58,212 bases of DNA, from contig JAKCWW010002375.1 of NCBI GenBank assembly GCA_026260175.1, positions 1 to 58,212 on the forward strand, written 5' to 3'. Numbering within the stretch: the first letter of the stretch is position 1; every line of letters begins with the position of its first letter. This DNA comes from Reticulitermes lucifugus. Its lineage: Eukaryota > Arthropoda > Insecta > Blattodea > Rhinotermitidae. Under the pieces are notes generated by a model. The model searched no databases. It was not told the DNA's origin and saw only the letters and a program-made list of their open reading frames with translations. The position numbers and the translations under genes are program-made. Below are positions 43,505 through 53,849 of the stretch, piece by piece.

Positions 43505-44815
43505 CATTTACTGCCACGAGAACTTCAAATCTCGCACACAGTCATGGACTGGTTAAGAGTTAAGTGTTTAAAAGTCTTTTAATTTCGTCTTCATTAATGT
43601 ATTCAGTAATATGTTTACAAATACAAAATCGTATCCATAAATCAATTTACTAAATGAATATGAGACGGTGTTTAAAACGTTCAGGTGAAGCAGTCCATAG
43701 TTAGATACATCAGGCACACAAGCGGTCCGCGTAAGAAAAATTTTAGTTTCCTAGAAATCTTGTAGTGTGAAACTCCCGACATTTCTCATTTTCTCCTCAT
43801 CTTACCTCGTCTTCTGTTTCCTGTCTTTCCCATAAGATGTTCTGGCGCGCGTTCGTCTGGTTTCCTTACTCCTTGAAACTTGACTAATGGTGGAATGATA
43901 AAAGGATGCAGCAGGCGTCGTGCGTGGTAGAGTAGTGTAATTACTTACCGCCAGTGTTAGTTCCTGTGTTGTTTCTTCTCACCTAAGTCAACCGCCAACG
44001 TGTACCTGCGCTTAAGAAATAGCGCTTATTACTCGTACTTGTCGCACCGGCCCACCTGTAAGTCTTGAAACACCCGTACCACACGAATGGGTAGAGACCA
44101 ACCAAAAATGGCTGGCTGGCTGCGATAAGTTTGTCAGTGCCAGTAGGTTGAAGTCTGTACCACCAGCTTACGTGAATGTCGATGTACATTCTAGTTCCTA
44201 CCACTTTTGTTTTTCACGAAGGCGCATCTTTTGTATTCGGTCATGTCTTTTAAATACGCACGTTATACTCTGTACTGTTTTCTCCGCCCACATACTGTAG
44301 ACAAGTCTAGACACCTTTATGTGACGTGTCCTCTCTCTGACAAATTACATGGAGCAGACTGCTCCCGGAGACGGTAATGGTTCCTCGGACGGTCCAGCAA
44401 CTCTCGACGTTTTATAGATCCTGCACGTTGGTTGCGGTGTTCACAAGCGGTGCCCGTCTGGCAATGACCTGAGTTATATAAATGGTCATGTAATTTTAAT
44501 GTCCATTTTTGTATTGTACCACATCTGTACCTAGGTCTCGCAACTGGTCGCATCCTTGTGGTTTTGCGGCAAAACTTCTGTACGAAGTTCTCATACATTG
44601 TACGGTTCCTATTTCTCCAATAGTATTTTCTGTTTATGTTTGCTGTTTTCAACTTCGTGAAATACTGTTTTTCCTTAACTCAAGTCGTTGCTTTACGGTA
44701 CGTAAGTGTAAACTGTGATGGGGTTTTAAGATCAACAGTCTTCTCCAGATACCGTTTTGTAATAATGTTCATTATGCGCATTTGAAACTTCATGTCAGAG
44801 TAAACAGGTATACAG
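43505..44815. other. Unassigned DNA
   Basis: No gene or repeat was recognised. The 111-codon minus-strand frame 44317-44652 has no motif. Confidence 0.4.
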
Positions 44816-44819
44816 ACGG

Positions 44820-44894
44820 ACCGCCAATCACACCAATACTTTATTTTTTTTTCAGATTTTACTTTATTGCCCAAGACGTGATACATGTTTCGGC
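44820..44894 (-). mobile_element. Penelope-like end with half a hammerhead motif, cut by the gap
   Basis: The minus strand reads GCCGAAACATGTATCACGTC, then GGGCAATAAAGTAAAATC and AATAAAGTATTGGTGTGATT. GCC is the end of a stem II, GAAA is at 44891-44888, ACATGT is a two-pair stem III, and A44882 would be the cleavage nucleotide. AATAAAG and TTGGTGTG are the tail words of hammerheads 1 and 4. The CTGANGA half would lie across an A14 run and the N gap, so it is missing or unsequenced. Confidence 0.5.
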
Positions 44895-44908
44895 TTTTTT
44901 TTTTTTTT

Positions 44909-44920
44909 NNNNNNNNNNNN
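44909..44920. other. Assembly gap (12 N)
   Basis: Twelve N follow a run of 14 T (44895-44908). The true length is unknown. Confidence 0.99.
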
Positions 44921-45311
44921 TTTTAGAAAACCGTCATTAAACACAAACACATAAAAATTAAAGATAAAACAAGTACTTTATTTACAGAAGATTATTATTA
45001 AAAAGGAGGCTTGAGATCACATTGTTACAGATATTCATATCGGTTTGTTTTCTATATTGGTCGAAGCTAAGTTAAAAGTTAAAATACCAATTAAATATTA
45101 AATAATGTTGTAAAGTCGTGTGATATGCTATTTGTCTGTACATACATCTCCGAAACGTCGTGCATATTTTAGTGCACATGAAGAACGGCGTGGGAAGGAA
45201 ATCTTTCTCACGGCGAGTTTTATCGTGGACTGGTCGCCTATATACGGGTAGTACAGAGTCGTGATAAAAGAATGAGCCATATTGGTGAAAAGAGTTGCTT
45301 TAAAACGTGTT

Positions 45312-45562
45312 CAGGATGGCGTGCCATGGCTCAGGCGGTTTGTTGCTGGTCTGTCACCGCGGAGGCCGGGGTTCAGTACCAGGCCTCTCCATGTGGAATG
45401 TGTGGTGGACAAAGTGGCACGGGGACAGGATTTTCTCCGAGGAGTTTCGCTTTCCCTTGTCAGTATCATTCCACCAATGCTCCATAGTCATTCACTCATC
45501 TATAGCCCACTGTATATGATACAGTAAATGAGAGCGTCGTTAAATAACACACTAAAACGCGT
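45312..45562 (+). mobile_element. SINE family C, near full length
   Basis: The head reads GGCGTGCCATGGCTCAGGCG, and the B-box region GGGGTTCAGTACC lies at 45368-45380. The body has TGTGGTGGACAAAGTGGCAC, TTCTCCGAGGAGTTTCGCTT and TCATTCCACCAATGCTCC, and the tail GAGAGCGTCGTTAAATAACA. This is the clearest complete member of the family. Three overlapping small ORFs (45272-45527) are its translations. Confidence 0.85.
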
Positions 45563-45597
45563 GTTTGTGTAATCGTTTGAGAGCTGCGGTTCAGCAA

Positions 45598-45840
45598 ACC
45601 TGACAGTGGCGGCCGAATGGATGGCACTTTGCTTCTCATTCGGAGTTTTCGGGTTCAAATGTGGTGTGGGAGACCAGCTATTGTGGTGGGGTTTTTGTGG
45701 TTTCCTCAGCCCCTCCAGCCAGTATTCCCTCAACTAGGGCACGTCTGCTTCCTTGTACATCCTTTCACATTCATTATTACTGGTCGTTTCAGCATTCGAC
45801 GCTGTGTAGCCTGAGCTGGTGACAGTATCGGCAGATAAAA
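45598..45840 (+). mobile_element. Candidate tRNA-derived SINE, family E
   Basis: TGGCGGCCGAATGGATGGCA resembles an A-box region and GGGTTCAAATG (45650-45660) a B box at tRNA-like spacing. The body has GTGGGGTTTTTGTGGTTTCC and CAGCCCCTCCAGCCAGTATT. There is no second copy in the window to confirm the ends. It begins about 35 bp after the family C SINE. Confidence 0.5.
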
Positions 45841-45844
45841 CGTA

Positions 45845-47510
45845 TGTAAATACAGTTACGCTCAGCCTTTAGTCGAGTGGTCATGACGTCATATCCGGGA
45901 ATTTACCGGAAGATAATTAGGAAAACTACAAGAAACATCAGTAAGGATACTCAAAGTAGTCGTGACAGTTGGGTTCCTGACCTCCGTTGTAAGAATCGTG
46001 AATGATCATCATTCGGCCGCAACATTCTGACGTCTGTCACTGCTTTTAGCACGCGTCTTGGTAAAACATCGTGTAACATATACATCAGATGCGGATGCAC
46101 TAAGAATATATTATAAAACATTCTTAGACATGCAGTATGTTAATTATTGTGTTGAGGAGATTCAATTATGTCGATATTTTTGTAATTTAAACGAAATACC
46201 CTTTTCAGTATGACGGAAAAGAACTGTATTGTAAGTCCAAGAGGGGAAATTTGAAAAAAAAGGTTTGGTATGAAATATTTAATTAAAGCATTTTAATTGA
46301 TGTTAAAAGCAACTTCAGAAATTGTATTCTAATTGAAAATTCCAGCTTTGTTACATGAGCGAGGGAACCCGGTGAAGGCAGTCGGAAGTTGTATGTATGT
46401 TGGCAGGCGGACAGAGTTTTATAAACCACGATTGTGTAAGGGAATGTGTTAAATACGACCAAACGGTTTACTTTGCTTTCAACCTGCAGAAATTGACAGG
46501 TGTTCGCTCTCCAGTTTCATGTTGTTTGTAGCTTGTTATTCTACGGCATTTCCACTTTCATTTTGGTAAGTCTGTGTATGGAGGTCATGCTGCGTAAACC
46601 TCACCATGGCTCGGAATACTTATTTTTTCCCCTTAAATCTGCTTTTATGTAGTGTGACTTATTTCTTATTTCTCATTTTATACATTTTCTTCATGTATAT
46701 ACTTTTCTGTTTATTTTTGTGCTTTGTTTTTACCCATCTTGGTTCTGTGTTCAATGCAACACAAGTAGGATTTCTTTATTCATAAAATTAATTAAGATTT
46801 GCTTTTCGTACATTTTCGGAGGCACTGCTCTTTTTGTGAAGTTTTTTGTTTCTTATAATTAGGTGTGATACTGACAGAAGCATATCTCTTTTGTCTTAAT
46901 TACGTGTGTTACTTATTTAGTGCTTATTTTATTTGTAACGGACTGTACGTGGCACCGATCCTATAAAGTGCGAGAGAGGAGACTCCTTTTTTCTCCTCCG
47001 TCTTTCTTGTCGCCTTGCTTTGTACACTTGGAAGCAGCAGTACTTTGTGCCACACAACCCTCACTAATTGGCGTCACCGCTTTGCCCCATACAGTGTAGT
47101 GTGACGCCCGTAATAATCTTTCTTTATAGTGGCACTGTTTTAAGTCGATTCATCGAACAAGAATAATCGATTATATAACTACTCGCTTCATTAACTCGGC
47201 TAATTGGTGGCAATGTATATATATATATATGTTTTTGTCTCTGAATTGGGAAAAGGGGAATTAAATAAGACATATCATACGTTTCTTATGAACGTTTATA
47301 ATACACGTTGTGAAATTTCAGTAGACATTTTATTGGAACAGATTTTGAAAATCCGTGTCACTAATCCGTTAAACGATTTGTGCTTTTCTGAGTGGAAGAA
47401 GTAATAACAATCAGTATCAAGCCATACATTTGTTAGGTATTTTGCATGGGTATGCAACATGGTGTCTTGTATTGTGTCAATAATGCGTGTTATATGTGAC
47501 GAAAAGACAA
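45845..47510. other. Unassigned AT-rich DNA
   Basis: A short (TA)n tract lies at about 47217-47230. No gene or repeat family was recognised. Confidence 0.4.
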
Positions 47511-47515
47511 AAAGG

Positions 47516-47745
47516 ACGTGGATGCCTCAGGCGGTTAGGCGCCATCCTCTCATCGCGGAGTCCGAAGTTCGAACCATGTGGGATTTCTGGTGGATAGAAT
47601 TGCGTTGAGGGAGATTTTTCTCCTAATACGAAGGTTTTATTTTCTCAGTATCAACTGTCATGGCTCCATGCTCATTTGTTTATCGCTGACACTATATAAA
47701 CTCGGTAGTGGACAGCGTCCTTAAGTAAAACACTTAAAAATGTGC
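47516..47745 (+). mobile_element. SINE family C, near full length
   Basis: The head is GTGGATGCCTCAGGCGGTTA with A-box character, and the B box AAGTTCGAACC lies at about 47565-47575. The body has GTGGATAGAATTGCG, TTCTCCTAATACGAAGG and ATCAACTGTCATGGCTCC. The tail is GACAGCGTCCTTAAGTAAAA. The head matches the fragment at 38775-38840. Confidence 0.82.
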
Positions 47746-48630
47746 ATAGGTCACTATATTTGCCTAAAAATGAGAGTGAATATGAAATTAGTCGGGACTG
47801 TAGCATAAAGTAAATAAACAATTTAGGGGATCCCCCCCCCCCGAAGTAGATTAAATGGTGTGAAAATCTGAGAATTGTCCAAGATTCAAAGACCCAAACG
47901 CGCTAGAACGTTACGTTATACGTACATTTTCTATCACGATTTTAAGGTAATATCTCACGTTGTTCAAGGAGGAACAAGTGAGAATTTCGCTGAGGTGTTG
48001 GCACAGAGAAGTGATCCCGGGTCATATACAGGATTCGAGGCGGAGTGCTACTTTCTGAACGGCGACGTTCAGTTGCAGCTTACGATAAGAAGATGAAACA
48101 GCGTCGTGGCATGATCTGTGATTCGCAATCACCCTGTCATCTCTGTCGTCAATGTACAAATTTTGAGGGCAATATTTAACATACGTGATTGTATTTGGAG
48201 TAGGAGACGTTGCAATGGAACTGCGTAGTGACGTTAAGTTGTGATTAATTTATCTTTTAGCATGAATTGAAATATTAAACTTATAACCTTTGAAGCACAT
48301 TTTTATTATATTTATATTTTTACTATACTACAAGAGTGAGCATATTATCCGTGATTCATAACATAAATATCGAAAATGAAGACAGTGAGTTTTCTATGAT
48401 AAGCATGAGTGATTGTGTCGCATGCCGGGTCCATTGTTATCGATTAGTATCGATTATTACCGACGAGGATCGATCAGTGTCCATTAATATCTATTATTAC
48501 CGATGGTTACAGTGTTTCAGTGTAGTAGCGCGTGATTATTGTGGCTGCTCGTCATATGACGGCCACTTGGCTAGTTTTATTACATAAATAATGCTGTATT
48601 GTTATATGCGATTTGATCGTCTTACTGGAT
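47746..48630. other. Unassigned DNA with a GATTATTACCGA-type imperfect repeat
   Basis: A run of C lies at about 47831-47842. At 48433-48505, words such as TTATCGATTAGTATCGATTA and TTACCGA recur imperfectly (about 10-12 bp apart). One of them resembles the TTATCGATAGTAAT stretch at 24317. No gene was seen; the 48336-48587 frame crosses this repeat. Confidence 0.4.
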
Positions 48631-48632
48631 AT

Positions 48633-48668
48633 ATTCCACTAATTTTCTGGACGGAAAATTAGTGGAAT
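48633..48668. repeat. Perfect 15-bp hairpin
   Basis: ATTCCACTAATTTTC (48633-48647) and GAAAATTAGTGGAAT (48654-48668) are exact inverted copies around the 6-base loop TGGACG. There is no T-run after it and no gene beside it, so a terminator role is not implied. It sits directly before a truncated SINE. Confidence 0.92.
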
Positions 48669-48674
48669 TGTCCA

Positions 48675-48895
48675 CCCGTCTGTATTTATATCTCTTCTCT
48701 AAAATGTTCAGGCAGGCTCAGGAGTCCACCCAGTGGATACCGGGGGGTGGGGGGTGTCCTTTATACGGGAGTAAAGCGGCTGCGGTGTGAAGCTGACCAC
48801 TCATCTCCAACTAGTGTCGAGGTGGAGAATGGGTGGTGCTATACCTTCACTCCACACATGCCTTAATGGCGTGTTCAGGGCCAGATTTACCTTTA
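48675..48895 (+). mobile_element. SINE family B, 5'-truncated
   Basis: CCCGTCTGTATTTATATCTC, GTTCAGGCAGGCTCAGGAGT, ACGGGAGTAAAGCGGCTGCG, CCACTCATCTCCAACTAGTG and GGTGCTATACCTTCACTCC are the family B body in order, ending CCAGATTTACCTTTACC. The tRNA-like head is missing; the hairpin at 48633-48668 stands where it would be. Confidence 0.78.
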
Positions 48896-48899
48896 CCGT

Positions 48900-50975
48900 C
48901 ATAAAAACAAATAGTAAGTAGGAATGCAGTGTGTTTGGTCACTGCCGATACTGTATCACTTGCTGAGGTTAACAGGTCTGGAATTGGATGTGGAATGATG
49001 ATTATGAATTAATGTTGGCGGAAGAGTTTCTGTGCCATTTGGAGGTTATTCCCTGGCAGTTTCCTTTCTATAACTGTGAAAGATGTTAAGAGTGTCAGTC
49101 AGATTGCTTGCCTATCTTTTTACCGAGTACCCCTGAATAGCAACATTGTTACCATGAGGTTATTTTGTTGTGTAATAATATGATCCCTGGAAATCACTTT
49201 TATCCTTGCCTTTCATGGAAATAATTAACTATCTCACCCACCCATTTTGTAAATGTTGAACACAGGACGAAATTTTGATCATGGGCATGAATATTTTACG
49301 TTCCGGTGAACTGAAATTAAAAGAATATGTTACCTTTAAATTTATTTAAATTTATCTGTAGGTCAGACGGGTAATTACTGCTTAATTGGTTTATAGATAT
49401 TTTTATGGCCCTAACTGAATTAACCGATGAATATGCACTGATTATTGGATGCCGCTTGCCGTTACATTACTGTGTCGATGCAGTCCTGTCACAAGGTAGA
49501 ACTGTGCAGAAAGCGAGAGACACTACATGTACTGTGCGTCCGTTTCAGTCGGAAAACGGAATGACGTATTTAATATCTATGAAAGCTTTATCCTTGTCCA
49601 GTTGATCCAGAAATTTTTCGTTTGTATGAAACCTAACAAACATTAAAATGTTCAGTAGAGCTCGCTTTTGAACCACGTGCTGGACAAGTTTAATTAAGCC
49701 CATACTGTCAGACCTTGGTACATTATGCACTGTTTTCATTTTACCATCTCCTGTTTATCCAGGTCGCCCATCATAATACTTTCCGATTAAAATTTTGTAT
49801 ATATTTCGTGACCATGCGTGCTATTTGTCGTCCATTTCTTCGGTCTTCATTTGTTACCTGAGAACTTAAGTGAAGATATGGTTTTGCAGCTTTCTCGAAC
49901 CTACTCTTTTATCCTGTCTGTTAGACCCAGACATATTCTTGAGCACCCTGTTCATACACACCATCAATCTACGTCCATTCCCTCTTGTCAGAATAAGTTA
50001 CCACCGTATCAACCACAGGACGAAGTATATAATTTTGTGTAACTTTTTAATGTTTAGCTTTGTAGACGGCAGCCAACAAGGACAATACTCTGAAGTTAAT
50101 GCTATTAAGCATTCTAATATTCTGTTCTGCTCTTGACTTCTTCATGAATGTAATTCTGAACTTCTTTTCCAAATATTTGTTCTGTTGCACAGTTTCGATT
50201 GAATAGTTTGGGGTATGCGCATATAGCCGTCGATGATGACGCGTTTCTACCCCCCTCCCACCCCCCATCGGCACACAACTCGCACTGATTCTGGGGATGA
50301 AATATGTAGAGGGACAGGCCGATATTACCTCCCAATTGCGCATACCTCTTATATGCTGCGTGTTAAATCGCATGAACAGCGCTATGTAAGGTTATGGTGT
50401 AACGTATGTAGTTTGTCTTTATTTACAAGGTTATCTAATTAGTTGGCCCATATCTTGATGAAAGAAGTAATGACCAATTTTCTGCACGCCAGCTTATCTG
50501 TATCCTGTTTTCACGTTTCTGCAGCCACTTTCTGTGGGTGACACTTCCAGTGTGGTTATTTCTCGATGTCGATAGCCAATCTTTCACAAATTCTCGTCTG
50601 TTCACCCCTTCTTACTTGGATTTTGTACAGCATTAGTAATTTGTAAAAGTGGCAGTAAGCGTGTCATGGCTCATTCCGGCTGTCACTTGTTTTATCAGCT
50701 TTATACCTTAATAGTGTCATATTGCAGGATATGTCTGATGAATTAGGCACAACACTTTCAGTTCGGCATAATTTCCAACGCATGTATGATACCTGATATG
50801 TTATTATTCACATGTAAACTGGACTCGTTACCACCACGGCGTGGCACCCTCTTGGGCTGTATGCAAGGTAGTCTCGAATAGCCGACAGGGACTGTCTAGC
50901 TGGGAGTTTAGGCGGGGAGCTAACAACCTAAAATTTAGCATAGAACGAAGTGCGAGTATCATGGTTGTCGCAGCG
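48900..50975. other. Unassigned DNA
   Basis: No gene or repeat was recognised. A C-rich run (TACCCCCCTCCCACCCCCCA) lies at 50249-50268, giving Pro/Gly-rich frames on both strands (50047-50442) without motifs. Confidence 0.4.
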
Positions 50976-50982
50976 GTGTAGC

Positions 50983-51197
50983 TGAAGATTCCGTACTTCT
51001 GGGATATGACACAGCGGAAATGGGTAATCGAGTACCGACTCTTCGAGAGGCAACGTAGTGGCACATCTTCAAGACTCGAAATGTTATTCTTCTAGGACAT
51101 TTCAACCCTTGAAGATGAGGACATTGTTTTGCTTCGAAACGTCGGGATCCGATTACCCATTTCCGCTGTGTCATATCCTAGAAGTACGGAATCTTCA
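50983..51197. mobile_element. Inverted-repeat element (copy 2) with hammerhead-like cores
   Basis: The arms (50983 to about 51090 and about 51100-51197) are inverted copies. The outer 45 bases or so are almost identical (TGAAGATTCCGTACTTCT, GACACAGCGGAAATGGGTAA). Read outward, the right arm has TTGAAGATG and then TTCGAAACGTCGGGATCC; the left arm has a decayed equivalent. As in copy 1, the position of the leading C is T. ORFs on both strands (50959-51174 minus, 51129-51311 plus) give the same LPISAVSYPRSTESS peptide, a direct sign of the palindrome rather than a gene. Confidence 0.7.
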
Positions 51198-51204
51198 TGT
51201 CACA

Positions 51205-51360
51205 CAGGCTCTCATATTTGGGTGTGGATTGTAAACCAGTGGTGGGATCTTGTAAACATGGTAGTAAGCTTTTGGGTTGCACAAAATGCAGGGCGTTGCT
51301 TTAATAGCTGATCTGCTAAGATCTGCTATTAGGTTCTCAGGAAGGACTCCCTTGTATAGA
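51205..51360 (+). pseudogene. LINE family 1, 3' fragment next to the inverted-repeat element
   Basis: TGGTGGGATCTTGTAAACAT encodes WWDLVNMV, matching RALVNTVM in better copies. TTTTGGGTTGCACAAAATGC, TAATAGCTGATCTGC and TTCTCAGGAAGGACT then follow the 3' UTR order. A short direct duplication (GATCTGCTAAGATCTGCTAT) lies within the UTR. It starts within a few bases of the right end of the palindrome. Confidence 0.65.
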
Positions 51361-51920
51361 CCAATATGACAGTTGAATAATCTGACATAAAACAGAAGTT
51401 TAATGTTTGAAAGTCTCAGCTTCTCGCAATTCAGGGTTGCAAATTAGTTGCTCATCGTATTTCTTCCAGAACTGTTAATTAGACGAAGTCTGATGCAAAA
51501 TTATGTAAATCTCTGCTTCTAATTACTTTGTTACTTGACCTTCCCATAGAAGCTTTTCTAACTTAAACTCGTCACAGTTGCGCGATCTAGAATCGGAAGT
51601 GGATTTTTCACTCGTCTCTTCTTATTGTTACGAGAGGTAATGCAGATGAAAGTGAATAGGACTGAAGGGAAAGATGGAGAAAGCTGGTAACGAATTGCGA
51701 TCGACTGGTTGAGGTTTACCCAGCTAATGAGTGGTTTGCAGATGGGAGGGGGATGTGCGTGACATTGATGTGGTCCAATTCCCATCGGAACAGCTCTGTC
51801 GCGGATTGGTTGGTGGGTAAGGGACAACTCGCGAATGGGTAAAACTGTGGTTTGTTTTCCCGAATGATTGAAGCTAGAGTACTACGCTTCTGCGTTTTAT
51901 TGCATAATAATATATTTATT
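51361..51920. other. Unassigned DNA
   Basis: Nothing recognisable was seen between two LINE fragments. The 51558-51827 minus-strand frame has no motif. Confidence 0.4.
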
Positions 51921-51924
51921 TGTT

Positions 51925-52480
51925 TCACTACGCGCTACGACCATTTAATTACATTCTGCGTCATATATGGGTGTGAATCGTGATCTCTCACATTGATGGA
52001 AAAGCATATGTTGGCAGTGTTCGAGAACGGGTACTGAGGAAGACATTGGGAACTAAGAGGGACGAGGAATCTGGGGACTGGATGAAATTGCACATTGAGG
52101 AGCTTCATGAATTTTACTCGCCAAATATTATTCTGATGATCAAATAAAAAGGATGGGATGGGCAGGGCATGTGGCACGTATGGGGAAAGGAGAGGTGCAT
52201 ACAGGGTTTAGATGAGGAAACCTCAATGAATGAGAACACTCGTAAGACCTAGGCATAGATGGAAGGATAATATTAAAATGTGTCTTAAAGAAATCGGTTG
52301 CGACAGCGTGGAGTGGATTGATGTGGCTTAGGTTAGGGACAGGTAGTGAGCTCTTGTGAATATGGTAATAAACTTTCGGGTTGTGTAAAATGCGGATAAT
52401 TTCTTGAATAGCTGATGAACTAAGCTTTCCAAGACGGACGCTGCTGCATGAATTTGGTTAGTTCTGCGTCGTATTACGTA
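51925..52480 (+). pseudogene. LINE family 1, 5'-truncated copy with frameshifts
   Basis: Shifting between frames, the sequence reads YGCES-stop-SLTL, VLRKTLGTKRDEESGDWMKL, HIEELHEFYSPNIILMIK, GMWHVWGK (out of frame for GHVARMGK), RHRWKDNIKMCLKEIGC and WIDVA. The 3' UTR follows with AATAAACTTTCGGGTTGTGT and AATAGCTGATGAACTAAGCT, ending GGTTAGTTC. It covers the same ORF end as 39505-40185. Stops and frame breaks make it inactive. Confidence 0.85.
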
Positions 52481-52484
52481 AACC

Positions 52485-53660
52485 AGGCTCAACGCGACCT
52501 CATTCTGGAAATGGGGTAGAAGTCCTGTGATGATGTAAAGGTTGTTCTCACACGTTCCTCGCTCAAAAAACTGTTGTATTGCATAGTATTATTTTAATCC
52601 TTTCAATTTTCATTACCCACAACCAGCAGCTAGAATCTTACAGGCTAAAGTAACATTTTGCACATAGTCTATTTCCTGAAAACTTAGATTTCTACGACGT
52701 TTCTTCAGCTGTAACCTATATGGTATACCTCTATTGGTAGGTTGATTAAACAGTAAATTAATTGGAAAGGATGTGGAAGGACGCTTTCGTGGCCTAATTT
52801 TAAGTACGAACTCAATATTTGCTGGGAGGGACTGAAATAAGAGTGTGAAATCTGGTCGGAGTGTCCGCAATTTGAACTCGGGTTCTTAATAAAAAGAGGT
52901 GTGTTGTCCGCCAGACCATGACGTTTGGTTCAGAAGGATTTAAAACGAATGTTATGGCCTATTGCAAGATAATATCTTGGAGTTCACCTAAACGTACTAA
53001 GAAAAATTCGTGAAACTCGAAGCTTCATATGTGGCTAAACCGCATCGGAGTGCTCATCAGGCATAGCGTGATGCAGTCTAACCAAAAGTGTTATATTCTG
53101 ATGGAATTAGAAGGTTGTAGACATTGGACAGTACGGTTATTTGATGACTGTGATATGTGCAACTACTCTGCAATTATCTGTGGCTAGTAAGTAACGAGAT
53201 TAGTTTAAAAAAAGTATTGTATTAATTGAAATACTGCGTCTACAGTGTGTCACCTTCAAAATAACTGCCATCGGAAGCTTCATACAGCTCAATACGAGAC
53301 TTTCAGGCCTTGAAGCGTCCCCTGAAGTCGTTTTGAGTGCTTTAAGTAGCTCTGCCACCTTCTACATACACTTCGCATAATAAATTGAAGGTTTTTGTGG
53401 CAGTTTTCTTCAATTTCACAATATATTTTACGTTTACTTGTTGCTCATTTTTTACCAAACTTGATCGCGGCAGTTTAAAAAAATTGTGAAAATTATGACT
53501 CGGCACTACGTCAACTTAACGGAGCGTGGTTTGACATGCAACTCTGTGAAGGTTCAGAAGTAAATAGTATATATTTACTTTGGTGATGTACGGTCAAGAT
53601 CTTGAGCTGCGCGAGCAGTCTTATTTAGTAATCACACATCATGTAATTAATTCAAGTTTG
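52485..53660. other. Unassigned DNA
   Basis: On the minus strand, CTGATGAGCACTCCGATGCG (about 53061-53042) looks like the start of a hammerhead-like motif, but no proper GAAA follows. No gene was seen. The 85-codon minus-strand frame 52613-52870 has no domain. Confidence 0.4.
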
Positions 53661-53664
53661 GCTT

Positions 53665-53845
53665 ATGCAATAAAGAATGGATATCGAGTCTCTTTCCTGG
53701 GGGTAAGGCGGCCAGGGCCTGGCGTCAACTACCCACCTCCTCCTAGCGCCGCGGTCGAGTATTGGTAGAGCTGTACCTCTGCCTCCTCTCTATGCCTGCT
53801 TGGCGTGTAACGGGACAGCCTTTACCTTAAACAATAAAGATATTC
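53665..53845 (+). mobile_element. SINE family B, 3' body
   Basis: TATCGAGTCTCTTTCCTGGG, GGTAAGGCGGCCAGGGCCTG, CCACCTCCTCCTAGCGCCG and GAGCTGTACCTCTGCCTCC match the family B body closely, ending AGCCTTTACC. The head is missing. Confidence 0.78.
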
Positions 53846-53849
53846 TACT

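Noticed and set aside
48633..48668. Rho-independent terminator
   Set aside because: Eukaryotic context, no T-run after the hairpin, and no gene upstream.
53042..53061. Minus-strand CTGATGAGCACTCC as a hammerhead
   Set aside because: No GAAA at usable distance. It could be a fossil but cannot be supported.
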